Assembly (NCBI GenBank): GCA_022385755.1
Contig: MU278349.1
Location: 744,001 to 808,000, forward strand
Length of the DNA stretch: 64,000 bases
Direction of reading: 5' to 3'
DNA from: Trametopsis cervina
Lineage: Eukaryota; Basidiomycota; Agaricomycetes; Polyporales; Irpicaceae
Numbering within the stretch: the first letter of the stretch is position 1; each line of letters opens with the position of its first letter. The notes beneath the pieces are model-generated. The model had not been told where the DNA came from, made no database searches, and saw only the letters and a program-made list of their open reading frames with translations. Positions 1 to 11,188 of this stretch are shown here, in pieces. The translations under genes and the position numbers were made by a program.

Positions 1-2524
1 GCGCAGTCATTCGCCCCGTCTTGCAGCTTTCCATACTCGTTCGACGTCCGAGGCCACTGGAAGCCTCTCGTACCTCCGCCATAAGACATCGCGAGACGTC
101 GGGATAGTGGGAATAGGCCACATACCTTCTATAGCAGAGACATCTTCACACCCTTCTCCGCCTCGCGAGACACACGAATTGTACACCAACTCTGCTGGCC
201 TGCAAGTGCCTATATTCCAGACACCGACCAAGTCTCGTTCACCTTCGCCGGCGATAGACACGCCCGATTTAGCCGGAACCTCTGCATCTTCTACGGGCCA
301 ATCTCCGTATCTCAGTGCTTGGCACTACTCGTCTGATAGTGTTCGGTATCAGCCTTCCACTCCTGGGATTGGTGAGGGCAAGGACATCCAGCAACCCGTT
401 GTCGGACCTGTAGTTGTTGATCTGGACTCTGGGAAGGTATTCAAGAGGCGGCCAATGCAACCGATGGACATCAACAATACATCAGTTTCCCATAAGATTT
501 CTCAAGGGTCCTCTTACACCCCATATCAACCTGGGTTACACACAACTGCTAGTCCCCTCCCGGTTCCCCCACGAACCATATTTGATGTTGCAGCGACGGC
601 CTCTGTCTCTGTTCCGACTTCGCCGCCTCCACGACCACCGAGGATGCGCACGCCCATGTTGCTACCACAGTCGTCAGCAATTTCTCAGCCATCCTCTGAT
701 AGACGCGAACTTGAAGCGCTGAAGGAATCCTTGCAGCTACCTGTACATGTATCCACTGTCCTCGCCTCACGACCAGATCTCAGAAGAACAGGTACCGACG
801 TTTCGTATGGGTCTTCGCATTCAGATCGTACGAAGGAATCCACGTAAGTGTTGTAAGAGTCCTCTAGGTCCATATCGTACTCAATATACGTCCAGAGTTT
901 CAGATTCGGTGTTGGACGTGAAACGTTCCCAGTCAATACACAGGCGTGAAGGCGCATTTCCACCTTCCACACAGACTACAGCCACCTCTACGCCTGACGC
1001 CTCGCCTGTGGTCAAGACTGACTCATCACCAATCAAGAATGCCACGACTTTGCCAATTATCACTGCGGACGGTATTCCTCCGAGGAGTACCTCTCCTGAA
1101 TCGGAATACGAAGAAGACAATGACTCTGATAGGCGTTCTGCATTCGAGTTGAAGAGAGAGCCCAGCTGGGTCAGTCTCAAGGATACGAATATTAGTTCGT
1201 CTCCTAATGGGAAAGAGAGAGCACCATCTGGTTCAAGGAGTACGTCGCGTTCGCCTGTACCTCAGCCTCCTCCCAAGTCTGGTCCTGGATACGGCGGTGA
1301 AGAACTACGTTCACCGATGAGCAGCTCGAGTCCTTCCAGTAACCCCTTCAAGACCACTCTACATACCTTGAAGCGCTTCTCTACTCTACCTCGCACACCG
1401 TCCTCATTGTCCATGAAATCATCTTCACATACCGAATCAACGCCGAAGTCCCCTAGAACACCATCCCCTGGGCTGATACCTACTACCAAGACAAGTCGGA
1501 AGAAAGTTGTCAATCCATGGCCAGAGGCAATGACTTTCCGTGATGTCTCCGTCATGAAAAGTCCGCTTGAACGAGCGACGGCATATACTCAGAAGATCCA
1601 AGATCTGAGCATGTACGACAGTGGTCTAGGTGATTGGCTTCAGGCGATGCAGCAGAAAGGTCTGTCTCCGTACAGGCGTTATGCAACGTCGACTTATCTT
1701 CTCTTCAAGGATATGGCAACCGTTCCGCCAGAGGGAGCGCCTTGCAGCTGAATACCGGTCCTTCACATCCATCTACGCATACTCCCAAGAACAAGTTGCG
1801 CAATATCTCTCATGGCTCAGTAGCATCGGAGGCAACATTCCCAATACGTCCTGACGCTTACACTGCAACGGATCTCATGATGAGAGCAGACGACGATTTG
1901 TCGCTTACCAGAGTGCCTCCTATTGCACTCCCATATCCCTCCCTTGCGATGAGCCCTCCACGTTCTGCTGTAACTGCTCCGACCACCCCCCGCCATTACC
2001 AAGTACCTCTATCCGCTGGCCCATCCCGTTCGGGAACAGGTTTCTTCGCGTCCATTGGTCGCAAAGCAAGTCTGAAGAAGTCTGACAGTCCTCCTACACC
2101 CAACCGTGTGCTAACAAAGCGCGGTACACAACCGAATAACCGACAACCTCAAACCCAGAGTGCACCTACCATCCCTGGGGGCCCACGAGCTCTTCCCGGC
2201 CGAATACAGCGGTCCCAAACCATGTCCGTCTCTGCAGCCCTTCCTACACCTATAGAACAGCCGCCTGTCTCGATCACACGCAGTGATACACGAGCCAGCG
2301 TTGCGACTAGCCGCCGCCCGTCCTTCTTCCATCGTTCTGCTGCGAGCCCGCCAACACCACCGTCGGATGCCGAGTTCGAAAGGCAAGTGGATAAGCTGGC
2401 CGATCTTCTCCCCCATGCGGATCGAACGGTCCTGGCGGGCTATCTGCGCAGAGCAGGTCAAGACATCCTTGCTATTGGGCAATATCTAGAAGACGAAAAG
2501 AAAGGCGGAATTCGTCACGATTGA
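1..2524 (+). CDS. CUE-domain low-complexity protein (5' partial)
   Basis: The reading frame is open to the left edge with no in-frame ATG, so the start lies outside the window. Three exons can be joined: up to 843, 896-1659 and 1710-2524, with introns of 52 nt (844-895) and 50 nt (1660-1709) that keep the frame. Most of the protein is Ser/Pro/Thr-rich and probably disordered. A short ordered motif (YDSGLGDW) lies near 1615-1635. The C-terminus (about 2370-2510) has the spacing of a CUE ubiquitin-binding helix bundle: DKLADLLPHADR, then YLRRAGQDILAIGQYL. I infer a ubiquitin-linked adaptor or regulator, but no specific function can be assigned. The CUE call rests on pattern only and may be wrong in detail. 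The absence of stops over about 830 codons makes the gene itself secure. Confidence 0.7.
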
Positions 2525-2836
2525 ATTGTAACTTTACGTACCGGCTTGCTTACAACATTGGATATCTGGCAATGGCACTCTCGTTTTGCTTTCATTCTTA
2601 GTACTTGCTCAGTTTAATAGTCATGCATGTATTTTGCTATCTCGATGGACCCTCCCTACGTATGCTATGCGACTGTCGTATAAAGTGATGTATTATACCC
2701 CTGACTGATCCGCTCACATCCTCACCATGTGTCTAGTATAGTAGTCTGCAATCCAAGTATCACCCCGGAATAGCCCCCGGCCTGAAGACTCCGGAACGCT
2801 TAGTGAACCCTGGAGGAAATTCTGTACCAAGGACCG
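2525..2836. other. Convergent intergenic region, no gene seen
   Basis: These 312 bases lie between the 3' end of the CUE-domain gene and the 3' end of HEI10, which faces it. They should hold both 3' UTRs. I see no conserved coding stretch or RNA gene. Confidence 0.6.
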
Positions 2837-4574
2837 TCAGCGTGAAATACGATATGAGCGATAGGTATCCGCACGTCTCTGAGGAGGCTTTGACTGCTGA
2901 AGGCGGGGCCCTCCCCAGCCTCCAGACCCGCTGACCGATGCTCGTCGAGCAGGGTATTGAGCAATCATGGACTCGACCTCATCCGCACTGCCCGAACGGT
3001 CTGACACGGTAGCGGACCTGAATGAATGGTCGGCTGCGTTGAAGGGCTGTCTTCGGGTTTGAGCTTGCCCAACGGCAGGGAAGTTCAGCTGAGGTCGCCA
3101 GCCTGTAGGTCCCGGCATTTGTTGTGCAGTACGGTTGACGATCGGGGTTCGTTGAATCTGATGCACCGTCAGGGTTTAGGCCATAGCCAAGAATAATAAT
3201 TGCGAAGGTTTACCCCGTTAGCTTCCATGTTACCCACTACTGCACCTACATCAATCCCTGTTCCAGACATTGTAGCGCCCCTCGTCCGATGGAGAGCATT
3301 CTCTTCGAGAGGAACGGCCATGCGGGGGGTTCCCGAAGTGGACTGATTCTCGGGTCCACCAATGCCTGGAGCAAGAAGGGCCTTCCTTTTTACTTTGTCA
3401 TGCTGTGACTGCAACGACGCTCAGCATATAGTCAAAGGGACATGCATTCCGCACAAACCTTCAACTTCTGGTACTCCTTATCGCGGTCCTTGACCGATTC
3501 TTGTAGCGTAGCCGATTTCCTTTTCTCCATTTCTAGTTCTCTTTGAAGCTCTGAGAAGGAAGTAGAGATATGTATGAGATCATGCAATGTTGAAAAGCAG
3601 AGCGCTGCAGAGAATCTACCTGCTATTTTATTATTCAGGAGCGATATCTCGCCATTGGCTGCAGAGTGCCGCCGTCAGATATTTCAGCTAAGGCAGCCGA
3701 GACAGAGCAACCTTCTCTGACGACATTGTGCAACTCTTTCTGCATCTGAGCGTTCTTCTCATTCACATTCCGAATGACCGCGTGCTGAAATGAACTGATG
3801 TTTTCCCAAGGTTAGGTCGATAGCATGAAGTTCATACATATGCTCACTGTTCCTGGTGGAGCTGGTACTGCCAGAAAGACATTGCTCTAGGGCAGAGGGG
3901 GGTCAGCGAATGTTTAGTATCACCCTGAAGGTGGTTCACCTGCTGCAGATCTCCAAAATTACAGCAGGGTTGAGGCCGGAAAGGACCGACTATCCATGGT
4001 TCAGACGCTGCATTTGTGGGCGGGATTTCCGCGCATATACTCACTGTTTTGTAATCATTCGATGGGTTGAGAGAGCATACCTGTTAAACTCAAGTGTGTA
4101 TGTAAGCGTAAATACTAATGCAACAGCCCACAAACCACGACGTCGTCTCTGCAATACAAGGGGGTTAGCGGTTTTCTAGATAGTATATCTCTTAATTGCG
4201 TACGGCTCAGTAAGGGAGGTATCGCATGCTTGGAAAGTTTCAGCACAAGAGTTAGGGTACAAAAGAAGGGACACATACCTGGGCATAGTCTCGAAGCGTT
4301 AAATAGCTCATTGGCGCATTCGACTAATAGTAGGCTCATTATCGTCGACAAGCGCAACATAGTAGATCGTTGCAAACCGCAGAAAATATGTGAGCCTAAA
4401 CGCGATGCCTGTGAGTATCAAATCAGCATAAAGCAGCAGTACGGTCGTACACGTCGTCTGTAAGTCCAAGTCAGTGACATAGATATCGTACACGATTCGT
4501 GTAATACACACCACAACTGCTTTCTCCACCAGCGACTTCCGGCAGGTTAATCTGTTACATTTCAAGTTATCCAT
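2837..4574 (-). CDS. HEI10: HEI10/CCNB1IP1-like meiotic RING E3 ligase
   Basis: This is a predicted SUMO/ubiquitin E3 ligase that marks meiotic crossover sites on the synaptonemal complex. The N-terminus is a RING finger: CNRLTC, then TTCSHIFC, VECANELF, SRLCP and ACDTSL. The family block DDVVVCSLNPSNDYKT, SVLSGLNPAVILEICSRA and MSFWQYQLHQE follows. Then comes a coiled coil with VNEKNAQMQKEL, NGEISLLNNKIA and DKEYQKLK/SQHDKVKRKA. The tail is low-complexity with a Ser/Arg-rich end. Splicing needs about 14 exons, including exons of 63 (4512-4574), 7 (4451-4457), 18 (4378-4395) and 45 nt (4279-4323) across the RING, and one of 13 nt further on. The start at 4574 places the first Cys pair right after MDNLK. 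The protein is about 340 residues, the usual family size. The family assignment is very secure. Single splice sites in the 3' half were chosen by eye. Confidence 0.9.
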
Positions 4575-4902
4575 ATAAATAAAATGCAGGTCGTGCGATA
4601 GGTAAGTTGAGGAGCTGGTGTATGCTGACCAGAAGCAAGACGAAACGTAGTGCCTACTATGAGACACGGTATGTCACGCGCACGTGATGTACTAACCAAT
4701 CACACGTAACGCGACTGGGTTTGAGAAGCACAACAAAGAAATCGTACAATACTAATGTGAGGTATATGACAAGAATACATATGGAAGATGCTCGATGAAT
4801 CGAAGTTTGTTTCCGTCAAAAGTGTTCTGTAAATATGGGTAATGGCAGCGAACAATCAACACAGCATAGCAAAGCAATGAAACACAAAAACAAGATACGA
4901 CA
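4575..4902. promoter_or_regulatory. HEI10 upstream region
   Basis: These 328 bases lie between the HEI10 start and the stop codon of the next minus-strand gene. They must hold the HEI10 promoter and the neighbour's 3' UTR. The sequence is AT-rich. I recognise no specific operator. Confidence 0.4.
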
Positions 4903-7900
4903 TCAGGGCCGCCAAGCGGGCTGCCTAGGGGTATGTGAAAGAGCACTGGATGAACGTGGCGCTTTCGTCGGGGTCTCTGGTCGGGAAGCAAGTAACTCTC
5001 TCTCCGCCCGGCGGATGAATTGAATGGGATGCAGAGGAGAGCCCGGCGAAGACGTCTTAATAGAGCGAGGGCTAGTACCACTCGGGGTTGATAGTGCAAA
5101 AGAAGGTATAAAGGGCATGGACGGCTCCGGAGTCGATGGTGGCAATGGAGGGCTCTGTGCTTTGTCTGACATGGCTTTCGAAAGGGTAGCTGAGCTGATC
5201 CATTTCTCCTCTCCAGAACCGACTCTCGGTGGTGGGGATTCCGGTAAGGGAAGGACGCGGAAAGCGTCAGCAAAATGTTCCTTGATAAACCTATCACCTT
5301 ACGTCAGCATACGAAACGGAGTCGAAAGGGGCAAATTACTTTGAAAGTTCTGTCCATCCGCCACCGACCCGGACCATCACGGTCTGAGACCGAAGAATCC
5401 TGCAAAAGCATAGCTTCGGATCGTCATCTCCTATCCAATATTTACCGCTTTGATCTTTCCACGTCTCAGCAACAACCTCAATATTGATGTTGACAGGTAG
5501 ATTATTGACGACGTCGCCAACAGCCATATCCAGTTTGTTCTTCGGGTTGGGGACATATGGTTTCTTCTCTGTGCTTACAGGTTTCCGAGGTGGAGGTGAC
5601 TTGGGGATATGCGGGAAGGACTGTCGAGGGGCTCGTGACCACGTCGAGCGATTGGCCGAAACGGAAGAGCGAGACAGATTCAGGCTGGAGCGTGATTGCG
5701 ACCGAAGCATTTCAGGTGCTAACGGTGAGCCCACTCGCTCATGGGTACTCTGTCCCGTCCTAGCACGTGGGCGGCTGACGGGTGCGCGGGGAATAGATGG
5801 TAGAGTAGGCGTGCCGGGTTTGGGGGAACCTATGACGGATGCAATAGTAGAGGAAATGCTTGAAGATCTTTGACGAGAGGCGAAGGTAGACGTATATAAG
5901 CGAGAGTTCGTTGGAGGTGCATTGACAATCGATGAGACTGAAGCGTTCTTGGGGGCTTTGGAAGACCCCGGTATTGGACGACTTGAAGGAGCTCTGGGAG
6001 GCCCTGAGACGGAGCGATTCGTAGACGCGACGGACGCTCTGCTCGATGGTCTGCTATGTCTTGGAGCAGAACTGCCCGATGCAGAGCGCCGCGTTTGCGG
6101 AGGAGGGGCAAGATATTTGCTTCCAGACGGGGCAGCAGATAGTTTGGAGTATGGTGCGGATTCCCTACTGGAAGGTGCAACAGACATGCTGCTTTGGCGG
6201 CCAGAACTCATAGCACTGGCGGGACGAGACTTCTGTCCAATAATGCGATCGTTTCCCATCGCTTGTAGTTCCTCCCACGTCTGGGTGATACGGTCACGTT
6301 CCGATGTAGCGCGACTGTCGTCCGCAACGGCTGTCGTTCTCGAAACTACTTCGTGTACAAGCGTCTCAGTGTGCGAAAGACGATTTGACATTTGCTCCTC
6401 CGGGGGGCAAGACGTGTCTGTCGCATGCAGCAAGGACAAGGTGGCCGTCGGTGGCGCAGGATAGCTGTCGATATGCTCGAGAAGATCACTGAGGGCATCA
6501 TCGCATTGTTGGACGGCATGGGAGATATCTGCGAGCGCGCGAATCTTGATGATGAGTGAAGAGGAGGCTACCAGCTCGGAACGTAGGGAACGCAACTCGG
6601 CATCTACATAAGGAGCGGTAGGAATATCAGAAGGGAGTGCCCTGGTTTCGTCTTCTATTTCAGTAAATTGCTTCTCGAGACCGGTTATCAATTCTTGCGA
6701 GGGGAGATTGGCCGATGCGCCTCGAGGGGGTCGGGCAATTTCGTTGATGTTGAGCACTCGCAGCCGTTTCCGCAAGGAAACGATGGTAGCTTGAATGTTC
6801 GTGTCTTCTTCGGACTTCTCAGAACCCATCGAATCAGACTTTACAATACCAAATATGTCTGGTATGCTCGCGTCAGTGCAAAGCTCTCGCATAAAAATGC
6901 TCGCTTACCAGCTGCGTGAACAGGACCCACACGTCTCTTGCGATTGTCCGCCTGGGTGACTGATCCACTAGGAACGGGCTCAGCAGAGTCCAGCACAGTT
7001 TCTTGCAGTTGCGTCGTATGATTAGAGGTGGAAGCGATCCCTTGCACAGTTCTCTCAGGTGCTTCGTCCAAACGGATATCTTCCTCCGCCTGAGCTTTGC
7101 TTTCAGCCTGCAATTGCTCACGTTCGGTACTTTCTTGAGCCTCCTTCTTGGATCGCTCTGCCTGGAGCCGTTCTTGCGCAAGCCTTTCCTGTTCAAGCCT
7201 TTCCTGCTCAAGCCTGTCCTGCTCAAGCCTGTCCTGCTCAAGCCTGTCCTGCTCAAGTCTTTCTTTCTCTAAAAGCTCCTGCTCTAATCGCTCTTGCACA
7301 AATCTCTCCTTCTCCAGTCGTTCCTGTTCCAGACGCTCCTGTTCCCGTCTCTCTTGCTCCCGTCTCTCTTGCTCCCGTCTCTCTTGCTCCCGTCTCTCTT
7401 GTTCCCGTCTCTCTTGTTCCAGCCTCTCTTGCTCCAGCCTCTCTTGCTGCAGCCTGTCCTGCTCGAGTTTCCTCTCTGTTTCAAGTCTATCCGCCTCTGC
7501 CTTTGCTCGAGCTTCCGCTTCGAGGCGCATTCGTTCTGAATGTTGCATATCAGATAGGCGTTCCGACAGCACCTCTACACTCTCCCTCCAACTGTTGAAG
7601 TTCTCCTCCGCCTCCTGTACGGCACTTTTCCTGGGTAACAGAGTGGATGACTCATAGTAAGAATCACGATGTCCAACAGCAGCCTCCAGGCGATCTAGCA
7701 GGTCACGAGCCTCGAGGCAAGAGCTAGCAAGGGACTGCCCCATCTCCCGGTAGAGTGTGTCAACCTTCGCTGTGATGTTGGATAACACGGGAAGGGACGG
7801 AGAATCGCCTTCATCATCCAGAGTCGACTGCAAACTGTTCATGGTAGATGCCGCGTCGAGAAGACCGTCCGCTACGTGAGTGACTGCAACGTCAATATCG

Positions 7901-10687
7901 CGTACGTGCCGGGCCCATCGGAAGTAGTTGGCTCGCTGAGAAAGGATTTCCGCCTCCCCTGCTAACATCATACTGTACGAGTTAGCATCGGCTCGGACAT
8001 ATCGATCTAGGGCTGATGTATCGAAAGGCAGACCAACTTGTGCTGCCTGACGCACGACGTCGAGGCTAAAGCCCGAGATAGAGAAGCGCCTGCCAGCAAG
8101 AGCGGGTGTCGATGTCGACTGAGGTGCGCTGTCTTCCGAGCCGATAAAGGGGGTTCGGGATGATAGCTTTTCTTGGAACGTCTGTATATCTGCTTGTAAC
8201 TCTTTGACTTCAACCTCGAGTTCACCCTCAGTGCGCTGCAGATCGTCTCCCGAGAGTTGGCCCAGCAAGATATCTTGCATGCCGTTCTCGAAGCGTAGCT
8301 TCAAGTGTTCCGACCGCATCTGGAGAGTGTGTGTGTCATCACAGACAAGAGCCATCTCTGAGGTTTGCTGTTGCGCCAAATGCCAGAAACGAGTGGTCGA
8401 CCTGAGTTTTTCCAGCGACTGCTTCAAACCAGAGGTACAGTCCGAGAGGTAGGCCCGAAGAGTAGGTCCTAAAGAGCTTGATACCGAGGATAGAGATACA
8501 ACAACCTGGCCTTCGAGGACCCAAACAATCTCGAGTATTCGTTCCTGAGCCTCCTGCAGAGTGATTTCGGATGGTGAGAGCGGGGAGACTGGACTCTCAG
8601 GAGTAAGCAGCGCGGCATCCGGACTGGCATTCGGTTTGTACAGCTGCTTTGGGATAGCATCCACCATACTGCAGCGAAGCTCGTCTATTTTCTCAAACGC
8701 TTCTGCCATCGCTGACCAGATAGTGCGGCATTTCCGAAGCGTATCGATCCTACGAGAGACCGTATCGCGGATATTTACGGCTGAAATGCGGTACGAGGCA
8801 AGGCGATCAAAGACAGCAATGGAGTCTTGCACAAACTGGCTGTCTATTCCGGTGCGCGGGAGATCTGCTAAAGCAGCGCGACCGGCAGAGATAGCAAGGG
8901 TTGCAGCCTGTTCGGCACGAGTTGTCTCATCGAGAAGGGTAGATGCATGGGCCAGAAAGACAGAGTGGCTCTGATCTTGGAGACAAGCCTCCGAAGAGAG
9001 TGTAGGAGGCGAACCATCGCCTGCGCTGCTCTCAATCCCTGTTTCCAGACGATGCGAAAGTGACTCTAGCTGATCCGTCAGGTCCGACGCTGTCTTGGAT
9101 GCACTTTCTACTTTCTTGACCTTTTCGTAGACGCCATGATACTCCCGGGCGGCGCGTTCCGCGTCCTGTACTTGCTCCTGAGCTGCTGTCAGCTCGTTTG
9201 TGAGTGTATAGACAATATCAGTGTTGGTTTGGTCTTGGTTAGGAAAGAGCCGATGAGATGGCCTGGGAAAGAAGCTCATGGGCGACGCAGGATTTTCGCG
9301 CATCCTTAAACGCTTTGACAATGCCGTAGAACGAGATAGGAATGCTGTGTCCTGACGAGAAGTAGGGTGATTGAATCTCGCGATCTCTATTTCTTCCAGA
9401 AGAGTTTGTGCCGCAGACTTGTCCTTTACGGTCTCAACGTAGATCTCATCAGCCCTACATATCCGTCAGTCAACGATGATGCACCAGTGAGACAAAGCAT
9501 TACTTCTTCCACTGCATCACGACGCTCATGACAAACTTGCCCACATCTTCCATGTTACTAATACCCCTCTCTTCGAGTCTGTCTTGCTCGTCCAGCAGCT
9601 CATCAGGGACGGGTCTACGGCTGTTGTCTATGAGCTTGTCAAGTGCTTTACCGGCTGACGTGATCTTCGAATGTCGGAGGGATGAGACCCTGCTAGCGAA
9701 TTGAGCGGCGTCGCGTGACAGTATTTCAGCCAGTTTAAAACGTTCCCCGCGCGAGATGGCCAATGAGGAGATTGTAGAATCGGATGCAGTCGACATGAGA
9801 GAACTCATAGAGCCCTTGCGGCGCAGAGTGGGTACGGTTGACGGGGGTGCCGCAGTTGCTAGAGCGTTCTCCTCCTCATCACTCCCGCGTTCATAGACAG
9901 AGGGAGACCATCGTGCTCGAGTATCCAAAAAGTTCTGGAGGTCTTCCACGATATTCCGAAGCTCGCCCCAAGCAGTGATTCGCTTTTCCTCCCACGCGAG
10001 TCTATCACCAAGCAGGTCAAGGCTATCCGATCTATCACGCAGTAAATGCAGCAGTCTGTCCAGCGCATAAATGGTTGTTAGCGTGAGCTCTATCAAGTCC
10101 GTATCTTCTGGGGATAAATTTCGCTGCGCAGCAGCTTAAGCCAAAGTGGCTTCACCGTCAGCAACATACGCGGCTCAAGAGAGTGTCTCACACCTTTCGT
10201 GAATTTCTTCAGTTTCTTCAGTTCCCCCGAGTCAAATATCTCAGTCTCTTTCTCTATCTTATCATGCTCCACAACCCATTGCTTTAACTCTGCGCGTGTT
10301 GGGAGTCCCGGTACCTCTTCGGCAGAGGCACGAACAGCATCTAAGCCGACGAAAACCTGGATTGGGGGCATCTTCTCCAGCAGCTACATAGCGTTTGATC
10401 AATTACAGAATACATGTTGTGACGTACGTACGACTTGCCTTAATCTTTTCCTCAATCCAGACTTTGCGCTCGCTGAATGCTTGTAGCTCGATGACCTCGT
10501 GCCATTCCAACGCCTCCTCCCCTGAGTCATCCGGTGACTTTGACCTGCGTTTCTTGGGGGACCTCAGAGGAGCAGATATTTCAGAATTAGGTATTATGTG
10601 TGTCGCTATTGAGGTGAAGTCTGACGGCTGAGTGTTTTCCAATGATTGGGAGGTGGCGTCGCTTGATGGATCCGTGTCGGAAAACAT
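4903..10687 (-). CDS. Kar9-like/GAS2-domain microtubule linker protein
   Basis: This is a very large protein of 1840 residues in my model. Its six exons all keep phase: 10439-10687, 10194-10383, 9504-10134, 6909-9454, 5340-6858 and 4903-5290. The N-terminal block is the fungal Kar9/spectrin-like signature, with WHEVIELQAFSERKVWIEEK, PPIQVFVGLDAVRASAEEVP, ETEIFDSGELKKLKKFTK and DTDLIELTLTTIYALDRLLH. A long helical region follows, then about 100 residues of QER/LEQ coiled coil (7155-7475), then a Ser/Pro/Arg-rich basic region. The C-terminal GAS2/GAR microtubule-binding domain (KNKLDMAVGDVV to GGWTELSKFIKEHFA) spans the last intron. I infer a cytolinker that attaches microtubules to actin or cortical sites for nuclear or spindle positioning. 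The first intron appears to be GC-AG. The family name is less certain than the domains. Confidence 0.85.
7155..7475 (-). repeat. 15-bp coding minisatellite (QER/LEQ repeats)
   Basis: A tandem array of 15-bp units encodes five-residue repeats of the type REQER or LEQER/LEQDR on the minus strand. The central units (about 7330-7430) are nearly identical and the flanks are diverged. The array sits inside the Kar9/GAS2-like gene and lengthens a charged single helix or coiled coil. It also creates long spurious open frames on the plus strand. Confidence 0.9.
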
Positions 10688-11188
10688 GGTAGAAAAGGCG
10701 GTAGGTTAGGATGTCCTTGATGCGTCTAGAGGCGTCGATAGGGCCTTCCTCATCGCGGGAGGTAATAGAGAGCGTAGTTCTACGTGTAGCCAATGAGGCT
10801 CGCGGAACGCGGTAGCTTCTGCGGTAACAGCCTGAAATTGTCGCGAGTCTCACTCATAGCAAGCGCCCACAAACGTTTGAGGTTAACACAACACGCTACA
10901 TTTGAGCATAGTCTAACTACCGCTAATGATTAATGTGTGGTTGGAAGTTAAAACACAGGTTAACAAAGTTCTGGGTATCAGGGCGATGCGTGCGGAATGG
11001 AATACAGGTGACGAAAGAAGTAGTACATACAGACATGTACAAATCTTATTGTCTAATGGAAAGTAATTGAACAACATATCGAGGAATTACACAGAAGACG
11101 AACAGTGCAGAGGAAATAGAGTAATAGTTCACCAAAATATGTAGAATAGATTCTCGAGTCCCATCGTCAATTCGGAGCGTGTGCTCTA
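10688..11188. promoter_or_regulatory. Upstream region of the Kar9/GAS2-like gene
   Basis: These 501 bases separate the Kar9/GAS2-like start from the 3' end of BEM1, both on the minus strand. They should contain the promoter of the former and the 3' UTR of the latter. I see no other gene or motif I can defend. Confidence 0.4.

Noticed and set aside
5922..6464. 180-codon plus-strand frame
   Set aside because: It is antisense to the Ser/Pro/Arg-rich part of the Kar9/GAS2-like gene and has no protein-like pattern of its own.
7003..7657. Three overlapping plus-strand frames rich in Ser/Cys/Leu or Pro/Val/Ala
   Set aside because: They are the antisense reading of the 15-bp QER repeat in the Kar9/GAS2-like gene. 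The repetitive composition is forced by the repeat.
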